Shown here: positions 35,681 through 44,803 of the stretch, one piece after another
Position numbering within the stretch: position 1 is the first letter of the stretch
Layout of the letters: each line of letters starts with the position of its first letter
DNA from: Hyphomicrobiales bacterium
Lineage (GTDB): Bacteria; Pseudomonadota; Alphaproteobacteria; Rhizobiales; Beijerinckiaceae
DNA length: 64,000 nucleotides
Assembly: GCA_027483505.1 (NCBI GenBank)
Contig: JAIXUP010000009.1
Location: 124,001 to 188,000, forward strand
Direction of reading: 5' to 3'
Program-made: the position numbers and the translations under genes
The notes under the pieces: model-generated
Database searches by the model: none
What the model saw: the letters and a program-made list of their open reading frames with translations, nothing else
What the model was told of the DNA's origin: nothing

Positions 35681-36778
35681 ATGAACACTGAATTGGCCAT
35701 TCGTCCGCCTGTATCGGGAGCCCCCGTGACGCTCACACGCCGCATGTTCGCCCTTGGAACCGCATCGACGCTGCTGACGGCGGAAGCCGCCGCACAGGTG
35801 GCCGCACGCGCGCTCATTCCCTTTGGCAGCGCGGTGATGATCTCCGATTTCCGGTCGGACGCGGCGCTGCGCGATCAGCTCGCCCGGCTGTGCGACGTGA
35901 TCGTGCCGATGAACGAATTGAAGTGGCAGTCGCTGAGGCCCAACGCGGAGTCCTTCAGCTTCAAGGATGCCGACGAGATCATCCAGTTCGCCAGGCGAAA
36001 TCGGAAGGCCATCCATGGCCATACGCTGCTCTGGGGCGATTTCCTGCCTGACTGGGCGCGGCAGATCAACTCGGCGCGCGAGGCGGAGCGCGTGCTGGTG
36101 ACGCATATCGAGACGGTGGCCGCGAAATATGCGGGCGTCGTTTCCAGCTGGGATGTGGTCAACGAGGTCATCGCCCATGAACCGACCGCCGACAAGCCCT
36201 TTCGGGACTCAGTCTGGTTCCGGCAGCTGGGGCCCCGGCTTGTCGACCTCGCCTTCCAGACCGCCGCCCGCGTGGACCCGAGCGCCCGGCTCGTGCTGAA
36301 CGACTATGATTTCGAAAATCCGGACGAACGCACCGCCGAGCGCCGGCGTCAGGCGCTCAGGCTGGTCCGTCATCTGCAGGACCGCAAGATCCCCGTCCAC
36401 GAGGTCGGCCTGCAGGCCCATCTTTATGGCGAGAAGCCGCTCGATGCGCGCGGCATCACCGCGTTCTGCCGTGAACTGGGCCGGCTTGGCGTTGGCGTCA
36501 GGGTCACCGAACTCGATGTCATCGACTGGAAGATGCCCGGCCCGGCGGCGCAGCGCGACAAGCTGATCGGCGAGCTGACAACGGCGTTCCTGGCCGCGGT
36601 GATCGAGGGACAACGGCCGCAGGCGATCATCACCTGGGGGCTGAGTGACCGATCGAGCTGGATCCACGACGTTTTCAAGCGGCAGGACGGGCTTCGGGCA
36701 CGGCCGCTGCCGCTGGATGAGGCCTATCGGCCCAAGCCGATGATGGCGGCGATCGAGGCGGCCCGCCGCCTGCCCTGA
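35681..36778 (+). CDS. Endo-1,4-beta-xylanase-like glycanase, GH10, Tat-exported
   Basis: 365 residues. A twin-arginine leader (LTRRMFALG, about 18-26) precedes a GH10 TIM barrel. WDVVNEVI carries the acid/base E162 and VTELDV the nucleophile E277; HGHTLLWGDFLPDW and ITWGLSDRSSW are further GH10 signatures. It lies inside the exopolysaccharide locus, so its natural substrate may be the polymer made here rather than plant xylan. Family membership is sure; the substrate is inference. Confidence 0.92.
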   Translation: MNTELAIRPPVSGAPVTLTRRMFALGTASTLLTAEAAAQVAARALIPFGSAVMISDFRSDAALRDQLARLCDVIVPMNELKWQSLRPNAESFSFKDADEIIQFARRNRKAIHGHTLLWGDFLPDWARQINSAREAERVLVTHIETVAAKYAGVVSSWDVVNEVIAHEPTADKPFRDSVWFRQLGPRLVDLAFQTAARVDPSARLVLNDYDFENPDERTAERRRQALRLVRHLQDRKIPVHEVGLQAHLYGEKPLDARGITAFCRELGRLGVGVRVTELDVIDWKMPGPAAQRDKLIGELTTAFLAAVIEGQRPQAIITWGLSDRSSWIHDVFKRQDGLRARPLPLDEAYRPKPMMAAIEAARRLP

Positions 36779-36942
36779 CCAACGCGCTGACCGGCGCCAC
36801 GGCGCCGCCGTTGGCGTCGCATTGCCCCAATCTGGAACAGAATCCTCCGGCATCAAAACTGCAACCATCTGCCTGACAGCTCCGCTATCCCGGAGGCGCC
36901 GACGGAAGGCGCGTGAAATGTCAGAATTTGGAACGGTTTGGC

Positions 36943-39312
36943 ATGTTTGCGATCGATACACAGGCTGAAGATGCAGGGCGCGCGGGCAGCGATCGCGAAC
37001 GCCGGTCACCGGGTGCTGCCGCAGGCAATCCCCTGGGACTGCTGCTCGGCTTTGCGCGCCGCTGCTGGTGGCTGGTCGCACTGACGGGGCTGCTCGGCCT
37101 GCTGCTCGGCGCGGCGCTTGGACTGCTGACGCCAAACCGCTATTCCGCGACCTCGCAACTCCTGATCGATCCGCGCGACCTGAGGGTGCTGCAGAACGAG
37201 ATCTCGCCGCAGAACACCAGCAATGACACCGCCGTGACCTATCTTGAGAGCCAGGTCCGGGTGATCGGGTCCGATGGCGTCCGCCGCAAGGTGATCGAAC
37301 GGGCCGGGCTGGCGGGCGATCCGGATTTCGGCGGGCCGGGCAGCAGGCTTGGCGCGCTCTTCGGCCTGCCGGCGAAGGGCGCGCGCGATCAGCGCGACCC
37401 GGTACTGCTGGCGCTGGCCGCCATGGACAAGCTCGTGCATGTCCGCCGTTCCGAGCGGACGTTCGTTATCGACATCACGGCGGTGACCGGCGACGGCGAC
37501 AAATCCGCCCGTATCGCCAACGCCATGGCCGAGGTCTATCTCGAAGATCAGACTGCCGTGCGCTCCGAAGCCGCGCAGCGCGCCTCAAATTCGCTCGGCG
37601 CGCGACTGAACGAGCTGCGCGAACGGGTGCGTCTGGCTGAAGACAAGGTGGAGCGCTACCGCGCCGCCAACAATCTGGTGGGCACCGGCGGCAAGCTTGT
37701 GTCTGACGAGACCCTCGCCGTCAGCAACACGCAGCTGGCCCAGGCGCGTGCCCGGACCACCGATGCACTGGCGAAGTTTGATCAGGTCCGGGCGGTGCGG
37801 CCGAGCAGCATCGAGGCAGGCGCAACGCCCGAAGCGCTCCAGTCCGCGGCGATCGCGACCTTGCGCGGGGTTCTGGCTTCGGCGCTGACGCGCGAAGCGG
37901 ACGCCCTTGTACTCTACGGTGCGCAGCATCCGCTGCTCGTGTCCGCGCAAGCGCAGGTCCGTGATGCGCGCCGGCAGATCGCCGAGGAACTGGCGCGCAC
38001 CGTGCAAGCGGCCCGCGCCGAATTCGATCGCGCCCGCGCATCCGAAGCCTCCATTGCCGCGCAGGTCGAGCGGCTCAAGCGCGAAACGCTGACCACCGGC
38101 GCTGCTGCGGTGCAGCTCAGGGAACTCGAGCGTGAGGCCGATGCGCACCGCCAGGTGTATCAGGCGTTCCTGCTGCGGGCCCGCGAGACCAGCGAGCAGA
38201 CCTCGGTTGACAGCACCAATGCACGCGTCATCACCAGCGCAACCGCGCCGCTTGAGAAGACCGGGCCGAACCGCAAGGTCTTTGCGATCGCAGGATTGAT
38301 CCTGGGACTCGGCCTCGGCGTCGCGCTTGCCATCCTGCGCGACATGATGCGCAACCAGCGGCCCGCTGCGGCAGCACAGTCGGCTGCCGCCCCGGCCGCG
38401 TCAAGCCGCGCTCCAGAGCCGCGGCGCGGCTTCTTTGCCAAGGCTGCCGGCGCCAGCGTCGTGCCCAACCAGGGCGATGGTGCTGCGGCAGGTCCGGCCG
38501 TTGCAATGCCTGTGGCCAGTGGCGACCGTTCGGCAAAGCCGGCGCGGGGGCGCTGGCGCGGCGTAGCCACAGACAATGCGTCCACGCCGGTCGGGGCCGG
38601 CCCGCTGACTGTGATCCTGCCGTCCTCGCGATCGGGGACGTGGCGCAAGCCGCCGCAAGTGGCGACCTCGGCTTTTCACGGCGCCGGCTTTGCGACGGAC
38701 ACATGGGATGATCCCAGGTCGCCGCTGGCGGCGGCTGTGCTTGCCGTGCGCGACCGCCTCATCCTGTCCGAAGCGCCGGGACAAAACCGCAAGGTGGTCG
38801 TCCTCGGGCTGGGACCGGGCGTCGGGACCTCGCTTGTTGCACTCAACCTGGCGCTTGCCAGTGCGCGGGAGAAAGCAACCCCGCTGCTCATCGATCTCGC
38901 CAACGGCCCGGCCACGCTCAGCGCCAGCTTTGCGGCGGATGCCGCGCTTGGCGCGGAGGATGTGATCAGCGGGGCTGCCGGCCTCATCCGTGCCGCGCTG
39001 CAGGATGACGAGACGGGCGCCTTCTTCCTGCCGCGCCCGGCGGATGCGGCGAGGAAGCCCGCGCCATGCCCGGCGCGGCTGGCCAGTGGCCTGCTCGACC
39101 AGACCCGGCGCTTCGACGCCGTGATCATCGACGGCGGCTCGGTGATGGACGGCGCGCTGCCCTACATCCTCGCGGAACTGGCCGATGACATCGTGCTGGT
39201 GGCGTCGAGCCAGGTTGACGAGCAGGCCCGTCTGCGGCTCATGCAACGGGCGCTCGGACCCGATGCCGACAAGGTCCGTGTGGTGGTTGCCAACCAGGCG
39301 GCGGCAGCGTAA
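36943..39312 (+). CDS. Wzz/Wzc-like polysaccharide co-polymerase with degenerate kinase domain
   Basis: 789 residues. An N-terminal Wzz domain starts with a membrane helix (CWWLVALTGLLGLLLG) and TPNRYSATSQLLIDPRD; a coiled-coil region (about 200-410) and second helix (VFAIAGLILGLGLGVAL) follow, then a low-complexity linker and a C-terminal BY-kinase-like domain. In that domain the P-loop reads GLGPGVGTS (622-630): the expected Lys is T629. LLIDLANG and DAVIIDGGS keep the Asp-containing A' and B motifs. No C-terminal Tyr cluster is seen. It probably controls chain length, perhaps without kinase activity. ATG 36943 is chosen over a GTG ten codons upstream. Confidence 0.88.
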   Translation: MFAIDTQAEDAGRAGSDRERRSPGAAAGNPLGLLLGFARRCWWLVALTGLLGLLLGAALGLLTPNRYSATSQLLIDPRDLRVLQNEISPQNTSNDTAVTYLESQVRVIGSDGVRRKVIERAGLAGDPDFGGPGSRLGALFGLPAKGARDQRDPVLLALAAMDKLVHVRRSERTFVIDITAVTGDGDKSARIANAMAEVYLEDQTAVRSEAAQRASNSLGARLNELRERVRLAEDKVERYRAANNLVGTGGKLVSDETLAVSNTQLAQARARTTDALAKFDQVRAVRPSSIEAGATPEALQSAAIATLRGVLASALTREADALVLYGAQHPLLVSAQAQVRDARRQIAEELARTVQAARAEFDRARASEASIAAQVERLKRETLTTGAAAVQLRELEREADAHRQVYQAFLLRARETSEQTSVDSTNARVITSATAPLEKTGPNRKVFAIAGLILGLGLGVALAILRDMMRNQRPAAAAQSAAAPAASSRAPEPRRGFFAKAAGASVVPNQGDGAAAGPAVAMPVASGDRSAKPARGRWRGVATDNASTPVGAGPLTVILPSSRSGTWRKPPQVATSAFHGAGFATDTWDDPRSPLAAAVLAVRDRLILSEAPGQNRKVVVLGLGPGVGTSLVALNLALASAREKATPLLIDLANGPATLSASFAADAALGAEDVISGAAGLIRAALQDDETGAFFLPRPADAARKPAPCPARLASGLLDQTRRFDAVIIDGGSVMDGALPYILAELADDIVLVASSQVDEQARLRLMQRALGPDADKVRVVVANQAAAA

Positions 39313-39372
39313 CCGGGCCGCGATCATGATGATGTGGGCGTTGTGCGCTCCGGCGCTGGAGATCAGCTGCTG

Positions 39373-40650
39373 ATGCTGGCCGGCATGCCATTGCAGACTG
39401 CCGCGCGCCTTCGTGCGGGCGTGTTTGTCGCCGCGTTGCTGCTGGTCTGGATTTCGACCAGCCCGTTCCGCGCCACCGTCACGGCCGATGTCGCGCTGGC
39501 CGGCAACCTTGCCAACCAGATCGCCTTCCTGATGATGGGCGCGGTCTCTCTTGCGGCGCTCGCGCTGGTGGATCCGCGCGTGCTGAGGGCCTATCTGACG
39601 CCGATCTACGGGCTGATGCTCGGCTGGCTCACGATCACCATGATGCTCTCGGCCAATTTCGACGTCTCGTTGCGGGCTTACCTGTTCACCCTCGTCGTGA
39701 TCGTGATCGCCGGCGCGATCATGGTGCTGCCGCAGACCGAGCGCGACTTCGCTGAGTTGATCGGCGCGGTCACCCTCGTCGTCGTGCTCGTGTGCTATCT
39801 TGGCCTCGTCCTGTTTCCGGACGCGGCCAAGCACAGCGGCGATGACATTCTTGAGCCCGAGCATGCGGGCTCCTGGCGCGGGTTGTTCGACCACAAGAAC
39901 ATCGCCGGCGCGATGATGGGCATTTTCGTGATGATCGGGCTCTACGTGGCGCAGGCGCGCTCGGCGCCGGTCGGCTACGGGCTGGCGGCACTCGCCGGGG
40001 TCTTCCTGTTCTTCACCAACTCGAAGACCTCGATGGCGCTGGCGCCGATCGTCTTCATCCTCACCATGCTGGCGTCGCAGGTTCGATCGGGCTGGCTGCG
40101 CGGGCTGATCATCATCCTGCCGCTGATGGTGATCATGGCCTTCACCTTCGGCACGGTGCTGTCGCCCACGCTGAAGGGCATCCTGGAAGCGGTCTCGCCC
40201 GGCCAGACCTACACGGGCCGGACGGAGATCTGGGATTTCGCCTTCGACCGGCTGGGCGACAGACTGCTGACCGGCTACGGGATCGAAGGCTTCTGGGGCT
40301 CGGACAGGGTGCGCTTCGCCGAGATCAGCGAAGGCGAGAAGGGCATCGCGCAAGGCATGGTACATGCCCATAATGGCTATGTGGACGCGGCTGTCGCGAT
40401 GGGCGTGCCCGGCTTTGTCCTCGTGATCATGACCTTCGTGCTGCTGCCCTTCCGCGACTGGGTCAAGGTGCAGCATTCCGTGTCGAATGACCGGATGGCC
40501 CTGCTGTTCGCCCGCATCTGGTTGCTGACGCTCTACAACGCGTGCCTCGAGAGCTTTTTCTTCAGGCGCTCGGATCCGGTCTGGTTCGCCCTGCTGATCG
40601 CCGTCTTCGGGCTCAGGCTTCTGGCCATGTGGCGGGTGAAGCCGGCCTGA
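39373..40650 (+). CDS. O-antigen ligase/polymerase family protein (Wzy-like)
   Basis: About 425 residues, about 11 hydrophobic helices. FDHKNIAGAMMGIFVM and a large periplasmic loop with GQTYTGRTEIWDFAFDRL, GYGIEGFW and MVHAHNGYVDAAVAMG are typical of the O-antigen ligase/Wzy superfamily (PF04932). It should polymerise the flipped repeat units in the periplasm. ATG 39373 follows GGAG by about ten bases; an upstream GTG is also possible. Follows the Wzc-like gene by 60 bases in the same direction. Confidence 0.88.
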   Translation: MLAGMPLQTAARLRAGVFVAALLLVWISTSPFRATVTADVALAGNLANQIAFLMMGAVSLAALALVDPRVLRAYLTPIYGLMLGWLTITMMLSANFDVSLRAYLFTLVVIVIAGAIMVLPQTERDFAELIGAVTLVVVLVCYLGLVLFPDAAKHSGDDILEPEHAGSWRGLFDHKNIAGAMMGIFVMIGLYVAQARSAPVGYGLAALAGVFLFFTNSKTSMALAPIVFILTMLASQVRSGWLRGLIIILPLMVIMAFTFGTVLSPTLKGILEAVSPGQTYTGRTEIWDFAFDRLGDRLLTGYGIEGFWGSDRVRFAEISEGEKGIAQGMVHAHNGYVDAAVAMGVPGFVLVIMTFVLLPFRDWVKVQHSVSNDRMALLFARIWLLTLYNACLESFFFRRSDPVWFALLIAVFGLRLLAMWRVKPA

Positions 40651-42364
40651 CGGCTTCCTCCGCCTTGCGTCTGCCAGAACGTGACGTCCGGGCGAGCCCG
40701 TGCTCCGTCTTGTTCCAGCGCGAGGGCGCGCGCATGTAGTCGATGATGGCGGTCCATGCCGCAGCTGACACGAGCAGATAGTACACCGGGGCCAGAGCAA
40801 TCCACAGCGCAAGATCGGTCAGTCCGCGCCGCCGCGCACCCATCACCAGCGGCGCCAGCATCGACAGCAGGCCGGCGACAAAGAGGGTGAGCCAGAGCCC
40901 CGCCAGCAGGGCGTCGCCGAGGCGCGGCGGCTCCGGCAGCCCGGCCAGCGCAAGGTGGGCGACCGTCGCCAGCACGAACAGCGGGAAGCCCAGAACCGAC
41001 AGGAGCGCGCCGCCGCACAGGGACAGGAGCGTGAAGGCGGCCGCCCCGCCCGCCTCGCGCCAGAACAGGACCGGCGACTTCAGATGGGTGACGAGCGTCT
41101 GCAGGAAGCCCTTCATCCAGCGCGAGCGCTGACGGAACCAGACCGGCAGGCCCGGCGGCGCCTCCTCGAGCGTGTCGGAGGGCAGGTCGAGAATGCCGTA
41201 GCCATGCCGGGCCAGGCGAAAGGACAGGTCGGCGTCCTCTGTCACATTCCAGGCGTCCCACCCCCCGATGGCGCGCAAGGGTACGGCCCGGAAGTGGTTG
41301 CTGGTCCCGCCCAGCAGGATCGGCAGGCCGGTCCTGATCAGGCCCGCGTTGACCACGTCAAAGAGGGCGGCGTATTCGAGCGCGAACAGACGCGCCAGAA
41401 AGCTGTCGTCGCAGTTGTCTATCACCAGCCGCGCCTGAAGGCAGGCCACTTCAGGCGGCAGGCGCATGAACAGGTTCGCCGCCAGCCTCAGCTGGCGCGG
41501 GTCGGGCCGATCTTCCGCGTCGAACACGGCGATGAGATCGCCGCGTGCCTCCAACAGCCCGATGTTGAGGGCGCGGGGCTTGGTGCGCGGCATCCCGTCG
41601 GGCGCTGTCAGCACCGACATGTGGGCAGGCAGGCCGGTCGCCTCGAGCGCCTCGCGTGTCGCGAGGTCGTCCTCCTCCACGATGAAGCGGATTTCGAGCC
41701 GGTGAACCGGATAGTCGATGAGTTTCAGCGCCGCGACCAGTTGCGGCGCAACGGCGGCCTCGCGGCAGAGCGGCACAAGCACGGAGTAGAACGGCAGCCG
41801 GTCATCGGGCAGGCGCAAGGCCGGCCGTTCAACTGGCCGCCAGGCGTCTATGGTCGCCCCGAGCCGGATCAGCACGAGGCCGAAGAAGAGCGGCATGGTC
41901 AGCAAACCGACGATCACCAGCGTCGCATTCGGCGAGAACCAGCCCGCCAGCAGCAAGACCAGGGCGACGATCAGGAACCAGCGCGCCTGCGCGGCGCTGA
42001 AGCCCTGTGCGGCGGACTGGCCGGGATGACTGCGTCCGAGATGATGGGCCGCGTGGTCGACGATCGCATCGCGGCAATGGTCGCGCAGCATGGCGCGGAA
42101 CGCCTCGGGCGGCATCATGACGACATCGGCCCGGTTCCTCAGAGCCTGATCATCGAGCAGCTTCAGCCCCGGTCCCAAGGGCGCGATGGCGTAGCGGAAC
42201 GGGGCGGCTGCCGGATTGAGCGCGGCGATCCCCGATGCCATGGCGTGCTGGAAGGACAGATCGGGGGCAGGCTGCAAGCCGCCTTCGCCGTAGCTCAGGC
42301 CGAGCCGGGCGGCCAACTCCCGGTAGTGGCCATTGTCCGGCGCGCCGGCATTGAGCCCGATCAT
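40613..42364 (-). CDS. Large family-2 processive-type glycosyltransferase
   Basis: 583 residues. The N-terminal 110 residues look like the MshEN/GspE-N domain that is fused to some alphaproteobacterial GT2 enzymes. Two helices (about 130-175) precede the GT2 domain with VFDAEDRPDP (DxD), VTEDADLSFRL and QRSRWMKG (Q-x-x-RW-type), followed by several C-terminal helices. The motif set is that of cellulose/hyaluronan synthase-like inverting enzymes. It overlaps the convergent polymerase gene by 38 bases. It may make a homopolymer or elongate the locus polysaccharide. Confidence 0.86.
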   Translation of the reverse strand: MIGLNAGAPDNGHYRELAARLGLSYGEGGLQPAPDLSFQHAMASGIAALNPAAAPFRYAIAPLGPGLKLLDDQALRNRADVVMMPPEAFRAMLRDHCRDAIVDHAAHHLGRSHPGQSAAQGFSAAQARWFLIVALVLLLAGWFSPNATLVIVGLLTMPLFFGLVLIRLGATIDAWRPVERPALRLPDDRLPFYSVLVPLCREAAVAPQLVAALKLIDYPVHRLEIRFIVEEDDLATREALEATGLPAHMSVLTAPDGMPRTKPRALNIGLLEARGDLIAVFDAEDRPDPRQLRLAANLFMRLPPEVACLQARLVIDNCDDSFLARLFALEYAALFDVVNAGLIRTGLPILLGGTSNHFRAVPLRAIGGWDAWNVTEDADLSFRLARHGYGILDLPSDTLEEAPPGLPVWFRQRSRWMKGFLQTLVTHLKSPVLFWREAGGAAAFTLLSLCGGALLSVLGFPLFVLATVAHLALAGLPEPPRLGDALLAGLWLTLFVAGLLSMLAPLVMGARRRGLTDLALWIALAPVYYLLVSAAAWTAIIDYMRAPSRWNKTEHGLARTSRSGRRKAEEAVRPASPATWPEA

Positions 42365-42466
42365 CTGAGCGCCCGGAGCTGGGGTAAGCGGTTGCTGCTG
42401 TTCGTCAATGCGTCCTTTCCCGGAAAAATGGGTCAGCAGGCCCGTTCGACAACCCCCGGGTGCATT

Positions 42467-43624
42467 TCAGATGGAGGCAAGGCCACGATTGATCGCGCTG
42501 TTCAGGGCCTGTTTCTGCGCCTCGATGAAGACGGCGCCGTCGAGCCGCCCGATGGTCCGCGCGCGGACGCCCGCCACGTGGTCAGCAAGGCGCCGCGCGA
42601 ACAGCGCCGGCTCATCGGCGATCACAATGTTCGCGGGAAGGCCTGACAGGCCGCGCATCGACAGGGAGGTGGCGACAGCGGGCAGGCCGAGCTGCAGCGT
42701 CTCGATCGTCTTCAGTTGCACCCCGGTTCCGGCCCGGCTTGCAAGCGCGACCACGGCGCAATCGCCGAGAAAGCCGCCTGCGTCGGCCACCCGCCCCATG
42801 ACCTGCACATTGGCCGGCACGGCAAGCCCTTCCGGCACACGGCCTGCGACGGCCACCTTGAGGTCCTGCGGCAGGAGCGGCGCGACCTCGGCCAGAAACC
42901 ATTTCAGGCCGATGAGGTTCGGCTCCCAGGTCCAGGTGCCGATCAGGCCGACATCGTGCTGCGGCGCGCTGTCATCGGCCAGCCTTCGGCCCATGCTGGT
43001 CGAGACCAACGGAAGGACTGCGGACTTGCGCTCGGCCGCCTCACCGAGCATCCGCCGGTCGTCTTCGGCAAGGCACCAGATGAAGCGGCAGGCGTCTGCC
43101 AGCTCGGATTCGATCGCGCGCAACTTGCCGGCCTCACGCCCGAACAGCCAGCGCAGGACAGGATTGCGGCTTTGCGCGGCATTCTGGGCGGCCGAGAGAT
43201 GCTCGATGTTGTGCTCCACGAGCAGCGCGGGCGCGAGATCACGCAGGGCGGGGAAGGCGCCAGCCATGGTGATGGAGTTCAGGACGAGCGCATCGAACGG
43301 TCCGGCCGCAGCGATGGTGGCCACGACGTGCTTTCGCCCCTCAAGCCAGAGCTTGGCGCAGTTGACCGGCAGGCCGGAGGCCAATGCCGCCAGCACCCAG
43401 GCCAGCTTGCGGCCCTTGCCGGCAACATGGTTTTCGATGGTCATGCGGCCGAGCAGGACAGAGTACGGGTCCGGGCGCAGCATGTCGTCGGGACGGGCGA
43501 AGCCGAAGGCCGTGACCTCATGGCCGGCGGCGCGCAGGGCGTCGAGAATCGCGACATTGGCGATCTCGAAGCCGGTGTCGGGCTTCAGCGTGGGCAGCAG
43601 CGAGGTAATGAATGCCAGCTTCAC
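42467..43624 (-). CDS. Glycosyltransferase family 4 (GT-B fold)
   Basis: 385 residues. The N-terminal acceptor domain starts MKLAFITSLLPTLKPDTGFE. In the C-terminal donor domain, VGLIGTWTWEPNLIGLKWFL and a region with SRAGTGVQLKTIETLQLGLP match the GT4 donor site (usual E-x7-E replaced by a TGVQLKTIE-type segment). It is cytosolic, with donor sugar unknown. It is divergent from the ExoM-like gene, with 176 bases between, where promoters are expected. Confidence 0.87.
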   Translation of the reverse strand: MKLAFITSLLPTLKPDTGFEIANVAILDALRAAGHEVTAFGFARPDDMLRPDPYSVLLGRMTIENHVAGKGRKLAWVLAALASGLPVNCAKLWLEGRKHVVATIAAAGPFDALVLNSITMAGAFPALRDLAPALLVEHNIEHLSAAQNAAQSRNPVLRWLFGREAGKLRAIESELADACRFIWCLAEDDRRMLGEAAERKSAVLPLVSTSMGRRLADDSAPQHDVGLIGTWTWEPNLIGLKWFLAEVAPLLPQDLKVAVAGRVPEGLAVPANVQVMGRVADAGGFLGDCAVVALASRAGTGVQLKTIETLQLGLPAVATSLSMRGLSGLPANIVIADEPALFARRLADHVAGVRARTIGRLDGAVFIEAQKQALNSAINRGLASI

Positions 43625-43800
43625 GTCAGTGCTGTTCCGTCCGTCAGCGATGTCACCCTTGAGGACGATGTTTGCAGGCAGTGGTCAAGTGTTTCGGCCT
43701 GTCAGCGTAAACGGGTGGATTTTGACGGCTGGTCTCAGGAAAGCTTAAGGCGTGTCGTGCTAGAGACCCTGCAACCGTTCGTTCGACTGCGACCCCAGCG

Positions 43801-44799
43801 ATGATGCCGACCTCCCCAGACCATGCGCCCGCGACCGTCATTGCCGAGAGCGACGGGCTGGTCCGGCTTGGGCCAAAGGCGGTGGTCTGCATCCCGACCT
43901 ACAAGCGGCCGGACCTGCTGGCGCGCACCCTGGCGTCGCTGATCGCACAGGATTTCAGCGGCCGCTTCGCCATCGTGGTTGTCGACAATGACGGAGGGGC
44001 GCGCGAAGGCTCGGCGCTGGCGGCCCGGATGCTCGCAGAAGGCCGGTTCATCGGCGCCGTGCTGCTGGAGCCGCGGCAAGGCAACTGCAAGGCGTACAAC
44101 GCAGCATGGAGCCATGTGTGCCGCGCATTGCCGGATGTGCCGTTCATCTGCGGCATCGACGACGACGAAGAAGCGCTGCCCGGCTGGCTTTCCGCGCTGG
44201 TGAAGTCTGCCGAGGCCTCCGGAGCCGGCATCGTTGGTGGTCCGGTGACGCCGGTGTTCAGCGATCCCGGCCTTGCCTATCTGCGGCGCCACCCGATCTT
44301 CCGGTCACATTACAGCGCCGACGGGCCGGTTCCTCAGCTCTATTCGAGCGCGAATTATCTCATCCGCGCAAGCGTGCTGGACGAGATGGGTTATCCCTAT
44401 CTCGACGAGGCGTTCGACTACAAGGGCGGCGGAGACACCGACTTCTTCACCCGCGCCCGGGCGCGCGGCGTGCGCTTCGCCTGGGCGTCGCAGGCGGGCA
44501 TGACCGAGACCATGCCGGCGCGGCGGACCGAATTCAGCTGGATACAGGCCCGCGCGCTGCGCAACGGGATGATCTCGGCTCTGATCGCCCACAAGGCCAA
44601 TCCCGGCGCCCTGGGCCGCGCGAAGGTGATCGCCAAGTCATTGGCGCTGCTGGCCGCCGCCGCGCCGCGTGGGTTGATCGACCTCGTGCGGACGGGCTCG
44701 CCGCTGATCGCGATGTATCACGCGCAGGTGGCCGTCGGGCGGCTGGGAGCGGAATTCGGGCTCAACATCGAGCAATACCGCAATCCTGAAAAGAACTGA
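43801..44799 (+). CDS. Glycosyltransferase family 2, ExoM-like
   Basis: 332 residues. VVCIPTYKRPDLLARTL opens the GT-A domain, VVVDND is the first acidic motif, and GIDDDEEALPGWL supplies the DxD metal site. GGGDTDFFTRARARG is in the acceptor/catalytic-base region. The C-terminal part has a possible amphipathic helix. It is similar in plan to rhizobial ExoM, which adds a glucose to the succinoglycan repeat, but the linkage here is unknown. Confidence 0.88.
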   Translation: MMPTSPDHAPATVIAESDGLVRLGPKAVVCIPTYKRPDLLARTLASLIAQDFSGRFAIVVVDNDGGAREGSALAARMLAEGRFIGAVLLEPRQGNCKAYNAAWSHVCRALPDVPFICGIDDDEEALPGWLSALVKSAEASGAGIVGGPVTPVFSDPGLAYLRRHPIFRSHYSADGPVPQLYSSANYLIRASVLDEMGYPYLDEAFDYKGGGDTDFFTRARARGVRFAWASQAGMTETMPARRTEFSWIQARALRNGMISALIAHKANPGALGRAKVIAKSLALLAAAAPRGLIDLVRTGSPLIAMYHAQVAVGRLGAEFGLNIEQYRNPEKN

Positions 44800-44803
44800 C
44801 CGA

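Noticed and set aside
38401-40812. 803-residue lower-strand open frame
   Set aside because: Opposite to the co-polymerase and polymerase genes, which have clear motifs; the composition is that of a shadow frame.
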